Notes under the pieces: model-generated
Databases searched by the model: none
Told to the model about the DNA's origin: nothing
What the model saw: only the letters and a program-made list of their open reading frames with translations
Part shown: positions 34,462 to 44,085 of the stretch, in pieces
Layout of the letters: each line of letters begins with the position of its first letter
Numbering within the stretch: the stretch's first letter is position 1
Assembly (NCBI RefSeq): GCF_020696975.1
Contig: NZ_JAJGBK010000022.1
Coordinates: forward strand, 1 to 64,000
Direction of reading: 5' to 3'
Source of the DNA: Methanoculleus sp.
GTDB lineage: Archaea > Halobacteriota > Methanomicrobia > Methanomicrobiales > Methanoculleaceae
Length of the DNA stretch: 64,000 bases
Position numbers and translations under genes: made by a program

Positions 34462-37316
34462 CCGGGGAGCGCGAAGGGCGGGAGAGGCTCTTTCGCTACT
34501 ATCCGGAGGACTTCGGGGCGCTCCCCGTCCGGGTCGCCCACATGGACCTCATGTTCGATGTCTACGACGGGCATACCCGGGTCGTCTCCGCCCTCACCGC
34601 AGAGACCCTTGAATCACCGCTTGCATCCCTCGCCCTGAACGCCCGGGACCTGGACATCCTCACCGTCGCCTGCACCGAATACGCCGTCGCCCACACCTAC
34701 GACCGCAACGCCGCAATCCTCACCGTCACCTTCGATCCGCCCGTCCCGCCCCGGACCCGGTTCACCCTCGAGACCAGGACGATCTGCCGCCCGAGCAGCC
34801 ACGTCCTTGAAGGGCTCTACTTCGACGGGTTCTGCCCCGGCGGGCCGCCCACCCAGATCACCCAGTGCCAGCAGTGGGGGTTCCAGCGGCTGGTCCCCTG
34901 CCTCGACGACATGACCGCAAAGTGCACCTACACGACGGCGATCGTCGCTGATACCGGGTATACGAATACCATATCAAACGGCGACCCGGCGGGACCGCGG
35001 CTTCCCTGCGCCCCCGGCCGCTCCATCCAGAGGTACGAGAACACCACGACCCCGATGGCCCCCTACCTCTTCTTCCTCGGGGTGGGGTGCTATGACACTT
35101 ACCGGCGGGAGTTCGAGTACCCCGACGGCCGGACATTCGCGCTCGAACTCCTCGCAAAACCCGGCTCCGACCTGGAAGGTGCGGAGCGTGCGCTTGATAT
35201 CCTCGCGGACGCGGTGATCTGGGTCCACCTCTTCACCGGCCCGGAGCAGTACCGCGACCGGGAGACCCGGGAGGAGATATGGCGTCTTACCCGGGTGCGG
35301 GACGAGGCAAAGCGTTCCGGTGACCACGAGGCGCTTGAAGCGTCCCGAAGAACGCTTGCCGGGCTGATTGCGACGATAACCCCGGGTTACGCTTACACGG
35401 GAGCGGTCTACCGGGAGATCGCCATGCAGAACTCCGATTTCGGCGGGATGGAGAACGTCGGGAACACGACGATTGCCGCAAACCGGCTCATGCCAGGGCC
35501 GGACACGACCGACCCGGCCTTCGAGTACATGATCCGGGTGAAGGTCCACGAGTACTACCACAACGAGAACGGCTCCGAGGTGACGGGATGGAGCCCGTTC
35601 GAGATCTGGCTGAACGAAGCCGTGACGGTCCACATCGAGAACCAGTACCACGCCTTCCTCTTCGGCGAGGCCTACTCCCGCCTCCAGACCGTGCTCGATC
35701 TCTTCGATCCCGCGGCCGGGACGCTCACGCTCGACCGTGGGGCAGGCTCGATGCCGATCGAACCGGACGGCTTCAACGACCCAAACGACCTCATCACCGG
35801 CGTCACCTACGTGAAGGCCCCCGAGTTCGTCAGGATGATCGAGACGCTGATGGGAAAGGAGGCGTTTGCCGAAGGGCTCGCCCGCTACCACGACCGGTTC
35901 CGGCACGCGAACGCCTCACGGAACGACTGGCTCCGTTGCATGGAGGAGGCCGCGGGCCAGGACTTCTCGGGGATGGCGGCGGTCTGGCTGAAGGAGAAGG
36001 AGTACCCGGTCCTCACCGTGAACCCAGCCTACGACCCGGAGATGCGGCGGTTCAGCCTCGCCTACCGCCAGAGCCGCTCGCCGGGCGGCCGGGTCCGGGA
36101 GTTTCCGTTCCGGTTCGCACTCGTGGATGAGAAAGGCCGGGATATCGCGGACCGGACCATCCGGATTGCGGACGAAGCAGGCGTGGTCACCCTCGACGAC
36201 GTCGACCGTCCGGCGTTCCTCTCCCTCAACCGCGGCTACTCGTTCTACGGAAAGGTGACGTACCGGCCCCCGGAGGATGAACTTTACATCCAGGTAGAGA
36301 GGGACAGCGATATCGTCGGCCGGTTCACCGCATTCCTCGCGCTCGTCGACCGGGAGATGGTCCGGCTGCTCGAAAACCCGGATGCGGCGGTCTCAGAGCG
36401 GTTCGTCGACCTCTGCATCGGTCTCCTCGCCGACGACCGCCTCATGGAGGAGGCGGGCGGGCAGTTCCTGACCATATTCCCGTCAGTCGAGGACGAGCGG
36501 TTCGCTCATCATTACCGGGCGCTTCACGACGCCCGACAGAAGATCTACGCCGCCATCGCCGCACGGGACGAGGAGACCCTCCTCTCGCTCTACCGGCGGG
36601 CGGGAGCGCCCGCTCCCGGCGGGCCGGATGGCCTGGAGGCGGAGGCCGCGGCGATCCGGCGGCGGCAGAGAAAGAACACCGCACTCGCCATCCTCGCGAC
36701 CCGCGACACGCCGAAGGTCCACGAACTGCTTCTCGGCCAGTTCCAGGAGGCGACGAACGCGACCGACCGCCTCACTGCGTTCCGGCTGATCCTTGAGAGC
36801 AGTGCTCCCGGACGGCTGGAGACCCTTGCGGCGTTCTCCGCCGAATCGGCGAAGCGCCCGGTTGCATGGGAGTCATTCCTCGCAACGATCGCCGGGAGCG
36901 ACGCCGATGACCTTGTCCCCATCCTGCGGCGGATCGAATCCTCGCCTGCCTTCGCGATCGAGCAGGCCGACCAGCAGCGGGCCCTCTACGGGCGGTTCGC
37001 ACTGAACAGGAAGCGGTCGCTTGAGACCGAAGAGGGACGGATATACCTCGCGGAGGTGCTCCGGCGGCTCGCCCCGGTCAACGAGTACAGCACCGTCCGG
37101 GTCCTCGATGCGTTCGCGTTCATCGACGGGATGGAGCCCCGCCATCGGGTGCCGGCCGTCGCGGTGCTCGCGGACCTCCTCGGCTCTATCGATGCGGGTG
37201 CGCACCCGGCCGTCTACAACAACGTTCGCCGCTTCCTCCTCGGCGCCCCGGAAGCCGTCCGCGCCTACGAGGCGGAGCACGGGGAGATCCCGGCGCTCCG
37301 GGGATTGAACGCCTGA
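34458..37316 (+). CDS. M1 family metallopeptidase (aminopeptidase N-like)
   Basis: A 952-residue protein. The N-terminal beta-sandwich domain (residues about 1-300) precedes the catalytic domain, which has the substrate motif GGMEN (in place of GAMEN, near residue 331) and the zinc site HEYYH followed 18 residues later by the third ligand Glu in WLNEA (near residues 365-388). A C-terminal helical repeat region of about 350 residues follows. No signal peptide is seen, so it is probably cytoplasmic. The start is TTG at 34458, which overlaps the stop of the HEAT gene. The preference is unclear, as M1 members include both aminopeptidases and leukotriene-type hydrolases. Confidence 0.88.
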   Translation: MTGEREGRERLFRYYPEDFGALPVRVAHMDLMFDVYDGHTRVVSALTAETLESPLASLALNARDLDILTVACTEYAVAHTYDRNAAILTVTFDPPVPPRTRFTLETRTICRPSSHVLEGLYFDGFCPGGPPTQITQCQQWGFQRLVPCLDDMTAKCTYTTAIVADTGYTNTISNGDPAGPRLPCAPGRSIQRYENTTTPMAPYLFFLGVGCYDTYRREFEYPDGRTFALELLAKPGSDLEGAERALDILADAVIWVHLFTGPEQYRDRETREEIWRLTRVRDEAKRSGDHEALEASRRTLAGLIATITPGYAYTGAVYREIAMQNSDFGGMENVGNTTIAANRLMPGPDTTDPAFEYMIRVKVHEYYHNENGSEVTGWSPFEIWLNEAVTVHIENQYHAFLFGEAYSRLQTVLDLFDPAAGTLTLDRGAGSMPIEPDGFNDPNDLITGVTYVKAPEFVRMIETLMGKEAFAEGLARYHDRFRHANASRNDWLRCMEEAAGQDFSGMAAVWLKEKEYPVLTVNPAYDPEMRRFSLAYRQSRSPGGRVREFPFRFALVDEKGRDIADRTIRIADEAGVVTLDDVDRPAFLSLNRGYSFYGKVTYRPPEDELYIQVERDSDIVGRFTAFLALVDREMVRLLENPDAAVSERFVDLCIGLLADDRLMEEAGGQFLTIFPSVEDERFAHHYRALHDARQKIYAAIAARDEETLLSLYRRAGAPAPGGPDGLEAEAAAIRRRQRKNTALAILATRDTPKVHELLLGQFQEATNATDRLTAFRLILESSAPGRLETLAAFSAESAKRPVAWESFLATIAGSDADDLVPILRRIESSPAFAIEQADQQRALYGRFALNRKRSLETEEGRIYLAEVLRRLAPVNEYSTVRVLDAFAFIDGMEPRHRVPAVAVLADLLGSIDAGAHPAVYNNVRRFLLGAPEAVRAYEAEHGEIPALRGLNA

Positions 37317-37326
37317 GGCTCCGGGC

Positions 37327-38166
37327 TCACCCATACTCGAGGTGCAGCCCGACACCCGTCTCGCAGACGTTCGCAACCTTTGCAAGCGCAATCTTTGCCG
37401 CAAGGTCGGTGCAGTGGCAGGGGTGGAGGGCGGCCGGCTGCACCTCGGAGAAGTAGTCGAGGATCCCCTCAATCTGCTCGGCCGGGGCGTTGAGGAGGTG
37501 GAACCCGCCGATGACGTCGGCGACGCGGTCATCGCTGCAGACCTCCCGGGCCTGCTCGACGATTGAGCAGATGCCCGCGTGAGAGCACCCCGTTATGACG
37601 ACGAGTCCCGCCGGCGTCCGGCAGGCGAGCGCGGTGTCGTCGGGGACGGTATCGTCCCGGATGCCGTCCGGGGTGTAGATGTAGCCCCTCGGCGGCGCCT
37701 GCTCGAACTCGAACCGCCGCTCGATCTCGCCGAGGAAGACCAGGTTCTCCGTCAGCCAGAGAGGGCCCGTCGTGAGGAGGACCTTCCCGTGCCGGAAGAG
37801 TTCCTCGACCGAGAGGTGGCACCCGATCTCCCCGACGCCCTCGCAGCTCCGGGTGAGGAACGCATCGGGGTGGGCAACGAACGTGGGCTCGATCCGGTCG
37901 CGGCCCTCGAGGATCGCCTCGGTATGGAGCCGGAGCAGGGCGTCAAGGCCCCAGGTGTGGTCAAGGTGGCCGTGGGAGAGGACGATCTCCTCGACGCGGA
38001 GGAGGTCGATCCCCATCTTTCGGGCGTTGGCGATGACGACGCCCGAGTAGCCGGTGTCAAAGAGGAGGCGCCTTGGCCCGTCCTCGACGTAGATCGAGAG
38101 CCCGGGTTCCGCGAGGAAGTAGCGGTCGGTGAGGGTGGCGTTATCCACGAGGACCGCAAGTTTCAT
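37327..38166 (-). CDS. Metallo-beta-lactamase fold protein
   Basis: A 279-residue MBL protein. The metal site is SHGHLDHTWG, with Asp in LLFDTGYSG, His in TGCSHAG and a C-terminal HPCHCTD. The arrangement and length fit the archaeal group related to methanopterin-pathway RFAP-synthase-like MBL proteins (COG1237). It starts at ATG 38166, keeping the strand MKLAVLVDNA at the N-terminus. It ends 10 nt from the converging M1 peptidase gene. Confidence 0.82.
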   Translation of the reverse strand: MKLAVLVDNATLTDRYFLAEPGLSIYVEDGPRRLLFDTGYSGVVIANARKMGIDLLRVEEIVLSHGHLDHTWGLDALLRLHTEAILEGRDRIEPTFVAHPDAFLTRSCEGVGEIGCHLSVEELFRHGKVLLTTGPLWLTENLVFLGEIERRFEFEQAPPRGYIYTPDGIRDDTVPDDTALACRTPAGLVVITGCSHAGICSIVEQAREVCSDDRVADVIGGFHLLNAPAEQIEGILDYFSEVQPAALHPCHCTDLAAKIALAKVANVCETGVGLHLEYG

Positions 38167-38304
38167 GCACGGCACCCCCGGGAGGAGCGGTGGGCCCGGG
38201 AGACGGCCGGTATCCCCGCCGTGCAGGAAACGGCGGCAGAAGAAGGCCTCAAGAAGGGTGTCCGGGCCGTGGACGGATCCATGCAGATACTGGGAAGGTC
38301 GCGG

Positions 38305-38805
38305 TTAAGAAGGTTTCCCGGCGACGCTCTGTTCCGCCCGCTCCCTGAGCGCCTTGTTCATGAGCAGAAACCCGAGATGGGTCGCACGGAGGGTGCCGGT
38401 GAGGTCGACGACAGGCACCAGCAGCCCGGTGAAGACCTCGGCCTGGACGAACCGGGAGCCGTCGCCCTCAGGGACGATGGTGAACCGGTGTTCGCCGTCA
38501 AAGAGCCCCGCAATCAGGACCCGGCCGATCCACCGGAGTTCGCGGTCTTTTGCGACCCGCAGCACCATCGGGGAAAACCGCATGCTCCGCCGTCCCGGCG
38601 GCTGGATCTCGACCGAGAGGCGGGTCCCCACCCAGGGTTTCCCCTCGATCGACCGTATAAAAGGATTCCAATCGGGATAGGCCGCAAAGTCGGTCAGCAC
38701 CTGCCAGACGACCGCGGGCGGGGCTGCGATGACGGTCTCGGCCCGGACTTCCCGGACCAGGGCCCTGGAGAGTGCCGGGAGAGAGGGATTCTGCGCTCCT
38801 GTCAC
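38305..38805 (-). CDS. SRPBCC-family (START-like) protein
   Basis: About 166 residues from the GTG at 38805; the frame is open to an ATG at 38904, but the segment before VREVRAETVIAAPPAVVWQVL lacks typical protein composition. The conserved core has the family pattern: ETVIAAPPAVVWQVLTDFAAYPDWNP, then WVGTRLSVEI, RELRWIGR and EHRFTIVPEGDGSRF. Such helix-grip proteins bind hydrophobic ligands and are often polyketide cyclase/dehydrase-like. Its ligand is unknown. Confidence 0.72.
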   Translation of the reverse strand: MTGAQNPSLPALSRALVREVRAETVIAAPPAVVWQVLTDFAAYPDWNPFIRSIEGKPWVGTRLSVEIQPPGRRSMRFSPMVLRVAKDRELRWIGRVLIAGLFDGEHRFTIVPEGDGSRFVQAEVFTGLLVPVVDLTGTLRATHLGFLLMNKALRERAEQSVAGKPS

Positions 38806-38927
38806 GATGGCACCGGATGGGGCGGAAGAGGGAAAAGGCTTTCTTTGGGAGAGGAGGTATCCAGAGACCACCTTGCGGCGGAGAAATGAAGACGCCGGGC
38901 GCACAACACCTCAAGAGGAGAAATACC

Positions 38928-39320
38928 ATGACGGAACCAGAATATGCACTCTTCTCTCCCGACAGACCGGAAACTCTCGAATCACTCGGCCTTGCGGCAG
39001 GCGTGCACCTCCCGCTCGGCCGCCTGAAGGACCTGCAGGAACGCCACGGATTTGAGGCCATCCTCTACTTCGACGAGAACCTCGCCCGGAACTCGACGCT
39101 CGATGCGGACCATATGGATTTCCGGATCGTCCCGGTGCAGGCCCGGCCGTTCATGCCGCTCCCGGTCTTTCTGCAGGTGATGGCAGAGCATGATCCGGAG
39201 TTTTCCGACCGGATGCAGCAGGAGCCCCCGGTTGTCGAGATCCTGGAGACCGGGACGATCAACCGCTACTCCGGGTGCGTCCAGTGCATAAGGCCGTACG
39301 TGAAGGGACTGCTACTGTAG
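38928..39320 (+). CDS. Hypothetical protein
   Basis: A 130-residue protein starting MTEPEYALFSPDRPETLESLG. It is compact, with mixed helices and strands and a C-terminal Cys pair in SGCVQCIRPYVKG. A strong ribosome site (AAGAGGAG) precedes ATG 38928, which makes the start well supported. No family was recognised. Its stop overlaps the converging 2H-phosphoesterase gene by a few bases. Confidence 0.65.
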   Translation: MTEPEYALFSPDRPETLESLGLAAGVHLPLGRLKDLQERHGFEAILYFDENLARNSTLDADHMDFRIVPVQARPFMPLPVFLQVMAEHDPEFSDRMQQEPPVVEILETGTINRYSGCVQCIRPYVKGLLL

Positions 39321-39992
39321 CCTCCCGGCACGGCTCCCGGCCGTCCAGCTGCGGGGGACCGGCTCCCGGGTCCCGAGATCGAACCCGGCGAGGATCCGCC
39401 GGCAGGTGCAGTGGCTGCCCAGGTGGCATATCGCAGCCCTGGCTGCCTCGAACCGGATCGGAAAGTCTATCCCGGGGATGAGTTCCGGCAGATCGCCGAA
39501 CCCGAGCGTGATATGCGGCGAGTAGCGTTCATACGCAGAAGTCTTTGGAAACCGGGAGAGGCAATCGAGAGACGACGCCGGAGCCTCGTCCACGAAGATC
39601 CCGGGTCCGGCCTGCGGTACCGGAAACGGCTTTATGGCGTTCATCACGCTCTTATGAAAGAGCTGGATGATCTCTGACCGGAGGATGTGAAAGACCGAGA
39701 CGGTCTCTCCCGTGCTCGTCCGGTGTTTTGCGACAGCATCGATCGTCAGGGTCATGGGGGAGCACTGCCGGGAGATCCGGTCCACCCTCCTGATGATCTC
39801 CCCGAGGTTCTCCCGCCGTGCCGGGAGCATTGCGACCGAGATGTGCGGGAGGCAGTCCTCCCTGTCAAGACGTATCCCTCCATCCGGGTTGCCGGCAAGC
39901 AGGGTCCGGTTCGCGCTGATCGCCGTATCCATGACCGGTCCGGGCGGCAGAAGGACGATATCGATGGCAACCGTATCGGGAAGTTCGTGCAT
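39312..39992 (-). CDS. 2H phosphoesterase / 2'-5' RNA ligase-like protein
   Basis: A 226-residue protein with two HxT/S motifs: PHISVAMLP (near residues 49-57) and PHITLGFGD (near 159-167). Two such motifs define the 2H phosphoesterase fold (LigT and AKAP7-like families), which acts on 2'-5' or cyclic phosphodiester bonds in RNA. The length and spacing are close to LigT-like proteins. The substrate is not known. The start at ATG 39992 leaves an N-terminal strand with DTVAIDIVLLP typical of the family. Confidence 0.82.
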   Translation of the reverse strand: MHELPDTVAIDIVLLPPGPVMDTAISANRTLLAGNPDGGIRLDREDCLPHISVAMLPARRENLGEIIRRVDRISRQCSPMTLTIDAVAKHRTSTGETVSVFHILRSEIIQLFHKSVMNAIKPFPVPQAGPGIFVDEAPASSLDCLSRFPKTSAYERYSPHITLGFGDLPELIPGIDFPIRFEAARAAICHLGSHCTCRRILAGFDLGTREPVPRSWTAGSRAGRLQ

Positions 39993-40081
39993 GGGGGCCG
40001 GTCAGGCAACAGGGATAGAAAAGGGTTTCCTCCGGGACCGGCAGCCCCGCCGTAATGCTCCAGGTCTGCATCAGGCCGCGC

Positions 40082-40282
40082 TCACCACTTCACCCCGAAG
40101 ATCGGCTCCTCCTCGACGATGTTTGTTATCCTCCGGACACTCGCCTCCATCGGGATATCCTCTCCGCGGCAGAGGCCCTGCTTGAGTTGCTCAAGGCCCG
40201 CAGCCACCGAGTCGTCCCTCGACCGCACGCCGCTTACCGTCACCCTGAACGTCAGCGTCACCAGCCACTGGGTCGTTTCCAT
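40082..40282 (-). CDS. Small hypothetical protein
   Basis: A 66-residue protein from ATG 40282 with a GAGGGGGAAGAG ribosome site upstream. The sequence METTQWLVTLTFRVTVSGVRS and EDIPMEASVRRITNIVEEEP suggests a mixed beta/alpha fold such as a small dodecin-like or ACT-like unit, but no family was firmly recognised. Extending upstream to 40345 would add a segment without clear coding character. Confidence 0.55.
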   Translation of the reverse strand: METTQWLVTLTFRVTVSGVRSRDDSVAAGLEQLKQGLCRGEDIPMEASVRRITNIVEEEPIFGVKW

Positions 40283-40729
40283 CTCTTCCCCCTCGTAGCG
40301 TGGGCGGGGGTATACCGCCCGGGGGAGATAAAGGCAGCTCACCATCGGGAGGCATCTTCCCCGGTCAGGGTATCACCTCCCGTGGACGGCGGCCGGTCAT
40401 GAGGCGTCTGCAGAGGCAAAAAAACAGGATTGATGCATGAGACCGGAGAGCCAGCACGACGCCGGGGGTATGCCCGGTTTATTGACGTAGAGAGGTATAG
40501 AGCGTTGCAGTCTTAATGGAGGTATTACGATCACTCATCCGGTTGATCAGCCCGGCACTGACCCTTCCGTATCCCAGACACATTATAATTCGTAGTTCAT
40601 AAAAATAGTTTCGACGGTCCCGGCGAGATCGTGCTACCCGGACCCGGCAGGATGCGTCAGGCACAACGAATATATACAAACATCAGGGATTCTGGGGCTC
40701 CGGAGAACCATATCAAGGAGAGAAGAGAG
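40283..40729. other. Intergenic region with promoter for the ABC cassette
   Basis: No gene was recognised. The right part contains a TATA box (GAATATATAC, 40668-40677), predicting a start near 40700 and a leader of about 30 nt with the ribosome site AAGGAG. An AT-rich stretch at about 40580-40612 may hold further control sequence. Confidence 0.5.
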
Positions 40730-42007
40730 ATGTTCCCAGACTCCGAGGCTGGCTCCCGGGGAGGCACGGGGAGACGAGCGGCCGGTTGTATCGCGAGCGC
40801 GCTCATCGTAATTCTGGTGCTCATCCCGGCAGTAGCGACGGCACAGGCCCCGACAGTGATCGTCTCCAACTACACCGTCACCCCGGCCGTCCTGATGCCC
40901 GGGGATGAGGGGACGATCACGGTGGTGCTCTCAAGCACCGCTCCCGTAGCCCAGGGAGCACCGTTCGAGATCCGGGTGGACAGCGGCACCGGAGGGATGA
41001 ATACCTCGACAGGGACGCAGGAGAACGCCTACATCGAGAACGTGCTCGTAAACGGCGAAGGGGTCGAGGTTCTGACCGGGAGTTTCCAGGATATCGGCGA
41101 GATCGGTCCCGGCCAGTCCTTCCCGCTCACCTTCCAGATACGCGCCCCCGGCAAGGAAGGCGTCTACTTCCCGGAGGTCTGGGTCCGGGTGCGGGACGCG
41201 GCCGGTGTGCGCTATCCCATACCGGTGAACGTCAACTCGGCCTACGCCCTCGCTAAAAAACCCGCGCTCCGGGTGGAGAGGACCGTCCCGGCATCCGTCG
41301 ACCCGGGCACCCCCTTCAACGTCACGCTCACGCTCATTAACGACGGCCAGGCGAGTGCAAGCGACATCTCCGTCGACATCAACACAACCTCGAACGCGAT
41401 CACCCCGAAGACCTCGGAGAACTACTACATCCCCGAACTGGGAGCCGGGGAGGAGTCGGTCCTCGACCTGACGTTTGAGACCGATACCGGCGCACCCCTC
41501 GGACTGACACCGGTCCTCGTCACCATCGACTACCGGGGCGCCGATCTTGCAGCGTTCCGGCAGGCGGCGACGATCGGTGTGCCCATCGTCGGCCGCGCCG
41601 AGATGGGGGTCGCCTCCATCAGGACCGAACCGTCCCGGGTGACCGCCGGAAACCCCGTAGACCTGACGATCCGGATAGAGAATACCGGGACGGCGGACGC
41701 GAAATCGGTCCGGGCAACCGTCAACGGCCTGCCCCTCCCGGGGACAAAAGAAGCCTTCCTCGGGACGATAGAGCCGGGAAACGACGGGCCCGCGGTCTTC
41801 TCCCTGCAGGCCGACCGTGAGGGTGAGTTCCCCTATACCCTCACCGTCCAGTACACCGATGACTACGGGCCACATACGACCCGGCAGGATCTGAACCTGA
41901 CCGTCGGAGAGTCGAATACGGTCCCCACCATCGCCATCGCGGCGGTCGTCCTCATCATCGCCGCCGTGGCCGCGGTCTTCTGGTACCGGAGACGGAAGGA
42001 GGGCTGA
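40730..42007 (+). CDS. Exported CARDB/S-layer-like protein of an ABC cassette (COG1361-like)
   Basis: A 425-residue secreted protein with an N-terminal signal/anchor helix (ASALIVILVLIPAVATA, residues about 23-40) and a C-terminal membrane anchor followed by RRRKEG. The middle is a series of Ig-like beta domains with repeated signatures (SVDPGTPFNVTLTLINDGQA and VTAGNPVDLTIRIENTGTA), the CARDB/COG1361 pattern. It is followed after 5 nt by an FtsX-type permease and then an ATPase. The protein probably acts on the outer face with that transporter. N-glycosylation sequons are visible. Confidence 0.85.
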   Translation: MFPDSEAGSRGGTGRRAAGCIASALIVILVLIPAVATAQAPTVIVSNYTVTPAVLMPGDEGTITVVLSSTAPVAQGAPFEIRVDSGTGGMNTSTGTQENAYIENVLVNGEGVEVLTGSFQDIGEIGPGQSFPLTFQIRAPGKEGVYFPEVWVRVRDAAGVRYPIPVNVNSAYALAKKPALRVERTVPASVDPGTPFNVTLTLINDGQASASDISVDINTTSNAITPKTSENYYIPELGAGEESVLDLTFETDTGAPLGLTPVLVTIDYRGADLAAFRQAATIGVPIVGRAEMGVASIRTEPSRVTAGNPVDLTIRIENTGTADAKSVRATVNGLPLPGTKEAFLGTIEPGNDGPAVFSLQADREGEFPYTLTVQYTDDYGPHTTRQDLNLTVGESNTVPTIAIAAVVLIIAAVAAVFWYRRRKEG

Positions 42008-42012
42008 CCCCC

Positions 42013-43215
42013 GTGCTTGAAGGTCTCAGGGTCTCTGCGTTCCTGGCGTGGAAGGCCATCCAGCGTGGGAGCAAAGGGACGCTCGCCCTCACGATCATGA
42101 TCATCGCCCTCATCTTCGTGAACCTGGTCTTCCTCCCCTCCATCATATCGGGCGTCGTCGAGACCTTCAACACCCAGTCGATCGACTTCGACTTCGGGAA
42201 CCTGGTCGTCGAACCCCGGGAGGGCAGCCAGTACATCAGCGGTGCGGCCGGTCTCCAGAAGAAGATCGAGCGGGTCCCGGGGGTCACCGGGACATCGCCC
42301 CGGATAACCGCCGGGGTGACCTACTTTTACCGGGGCCGGAACACCGCAAGCACCCTCTACGGCATAACCCCGGAGGACGAACGGTCGGTGACCAGGATCG
42401 CCGACTACATGACCGAAGGGGAGTTCCTCTCGAACGGGGATACCGACGCAATCGTCATGGGCGCGACCCTCGCGGGGAGAGAGGGAGAGGAAGGCGGCGG
42501 TCTCCCCACCCTCGAGGGGGTCACGGTCGGCGACTCGGTGGAGGTGGGCTACCCGAACGGCGAGACACGGACCTACCGGGTGAAGGGGATCTTCGAGACC
42601 CAGTCGTTCGGCGTCGATACGGCAGCCTTCGTCACGGGCCAGGAGATGAGCGATGTGCTCGGGCTTCGTGACCAGGCGTCCATGGTCCTGGTGAAGACCG
42701 AGGTGAACGGCAGGGAGGAGGAGTACAAGACGGAACTCCTCTCCTACGGCATCCAGGAGAACGTCTGGACATTCCGGGAGAAGGCCGGGGGGTTCGTCGA
42801 CCAGGCGATCCAGAGTTTCAACATCATCAACACCATCTCAACGCTCGTCAGCCTGATCATCGCCGTCGTGGTGGTCTTCATCGTGATCTTCATCAACACC
42901 GTGAACCGGCGGCGGCAGATCGGGATCTTAAAAGCGATCGGGATCGACCAGCAGATCATCATCAACTCCTACGTTCTCCAGGTGCTCTTCATCACCGCCG
43001 TCGGGGCACTCGTCGGGATAGCGCTGAACGCCGGCGTGACGACCTACCTGACCGCCTACCCGCTCGTCTTCCCCGGCGGCCCGGTCTACCCGGCGGTGGA
43101 GGCGTCGGCAATCCTCCGGAGCATCGCAAGCCTCTTTGCGGTCTCGGTGGTGGCGGGCTACATCCCCGCCTGGCAGATCGTCCGCGAGGAGATCCTCTCC
43201 GCAATCCGGGGGTGA
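42013..43215 (+). CDS. FtsX/MacB-type ABC transporter permease
   Basis: A 400-residue permease. An N-terminal membrane helix (ALTIMIIALIFVNLVFLPSI) is followed by a large external MacB-like periplasmic domain (residues about 60-260) and three C-terminal helices (ISTLVSLIIAVVVVFIVIF and others). The inner loop NRRRQIGILKAIGI is the coupling motif of the FtsX family. It starts at GTG 42013, 5 nt after the exported protein. These transporters move lipids or peptides or transmit force rather than import nutrients. Confidence 0.9.
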   Translation: MLEGLRVSAFLAWKAIQRGSKGTLALTIMIIALIFVNLVFLPSIISGVVETFNTQSIDFDFGNLVVEPREGSQYISGAAGLQKKIERVPGVTGTSPRITAGVTYFYRGRNTASTLYGITPEDERSVTRIADYMTEGEFLSNGDTDAIVMGATLAGREGEEGGGLPTLEGVTVGDSVEVGYPNGETRTYRVKGIFETQSFGVDTAAFVTGQEMSDVLGLRDQASMVLVKTEVNGREEEYKTELLSYGIQENVWTFREKAGGFVDQAIQSFNIINTISTLVSLIIAVVVVFIVIFINTVNRRRQIGILKAIGIDQQIIINSYVLQVLFITAVGALVGIALNAGVTTYLTAYPLVFPGGPVYPAVEASAILRSIASLFAVSVVAGYIPAWQIVREEILSAIRG

Positions 43216-43219
43216 AAGG

Positions 43220-43906
43220 ATGATCGTCGCAGAAGATCTCACGAAGGTCTATACCATGGGGAGGGTGGAGGTCCGTGCCCTCGGGGGGGTCTCGCTCTCC
43301 GTAGCAAAGGGCGAGTTCGTCGGGATCATGGGGGCGAGCGGGAGCGGCAAATCGACGCTCCTCCACATCCTCGGGCTCCTCGACCGGCCCACCTCCGGCA
43401 CGGTCGCGATCGACGGGACCAATGTCCTCGCCCTCTCCGACCGCCGGCGGACCCTGTTCCGGCTGAACCGGCTCGGCTACGTCTTCCAGGACTACGCCCT
43501 CATCGGGGAACTCACGGCGCTCGAGAACGTCTACCTGACATCGCTCGTCCGGGGGGACCCAAAGGAGGAGTACCTCAAGAAGAGCGTCGAGATCCTGGAA
43601 CGGGTCGGGCTCGGCGACAGGATAGATCACCGGCAGAGCGAACTCTCGGGCGGGGAGCAGCAGCGGGTGGCGATCGCCCGGGCGCTCGTGAACAGCCCGA
43701 GCATCCTGCTCGCCGACGAACCCTGCGCGAACCTGGACAGCCAGACCTCAAAGAGCATCCTCGACCTCTTTGCCCGCTTAAACGAGGAACTGGACCAGAC
43801 GATCGTGATGGTCTCGCACGAGGACTGGCACAAGGAGTACTTCTGCCGGATCGTCACCCTCCGAGACGGGCTGATCGAGGAGATGACGGAGTGCAGGAGG
43901 GCCTGA
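43220..43906 (+). CDS. ABC transporter ATPase, LolD/MacB type
   Basis: A 228-residue ATPase. Walker A is GASGSGKST, the Q-loop is YVFQDYAL, the signature is LSGGEQQRVAIARAL, Walker B is ILLADEPCANLD and the switch His is in VSHED. The size and short form match the LolD/FtsE-like partners of FtsX permeases. The ATG at 43220 lies 4 nt after the permease stop, so the three genes form one operon. Confidence 0.93.
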   Translation: MIVAEDLTKVYTMGRVEVRALGGVSLSVAKGEFVGIMGASGSGKSTLLHILGLLDRPTSGTVAIDGTNVLALSDRRRTLFRLNRLGYVFQDYALIGELTALENVYLTSLVRGDPKEEYLKKSVEILERVGLGDRIDHRQSELSGGEQQRVAIARALVNSPSILLADEPCANLDSQTSKSILDLFARLNEELDQTIVMVSHEDWHKEYFCRIVTLRDGLIEEMTECRRA

Positions 43907-44085
43907 TACTTGACGGCGGCGCGCCGTGGGCGTAAACCGGGTCAATCGGTGGGGGACGGCTGCGGTCCTTCCCGGGCAGCCGGGTGCGGCCGGACCGCCT
44001 GAGCCCTGCCGCTCAGGCCGGGCCGGAAACAACGGCGATATAATTTTATATACAACCCGGCATACAACCCGGGCCGGTGAGAGGC

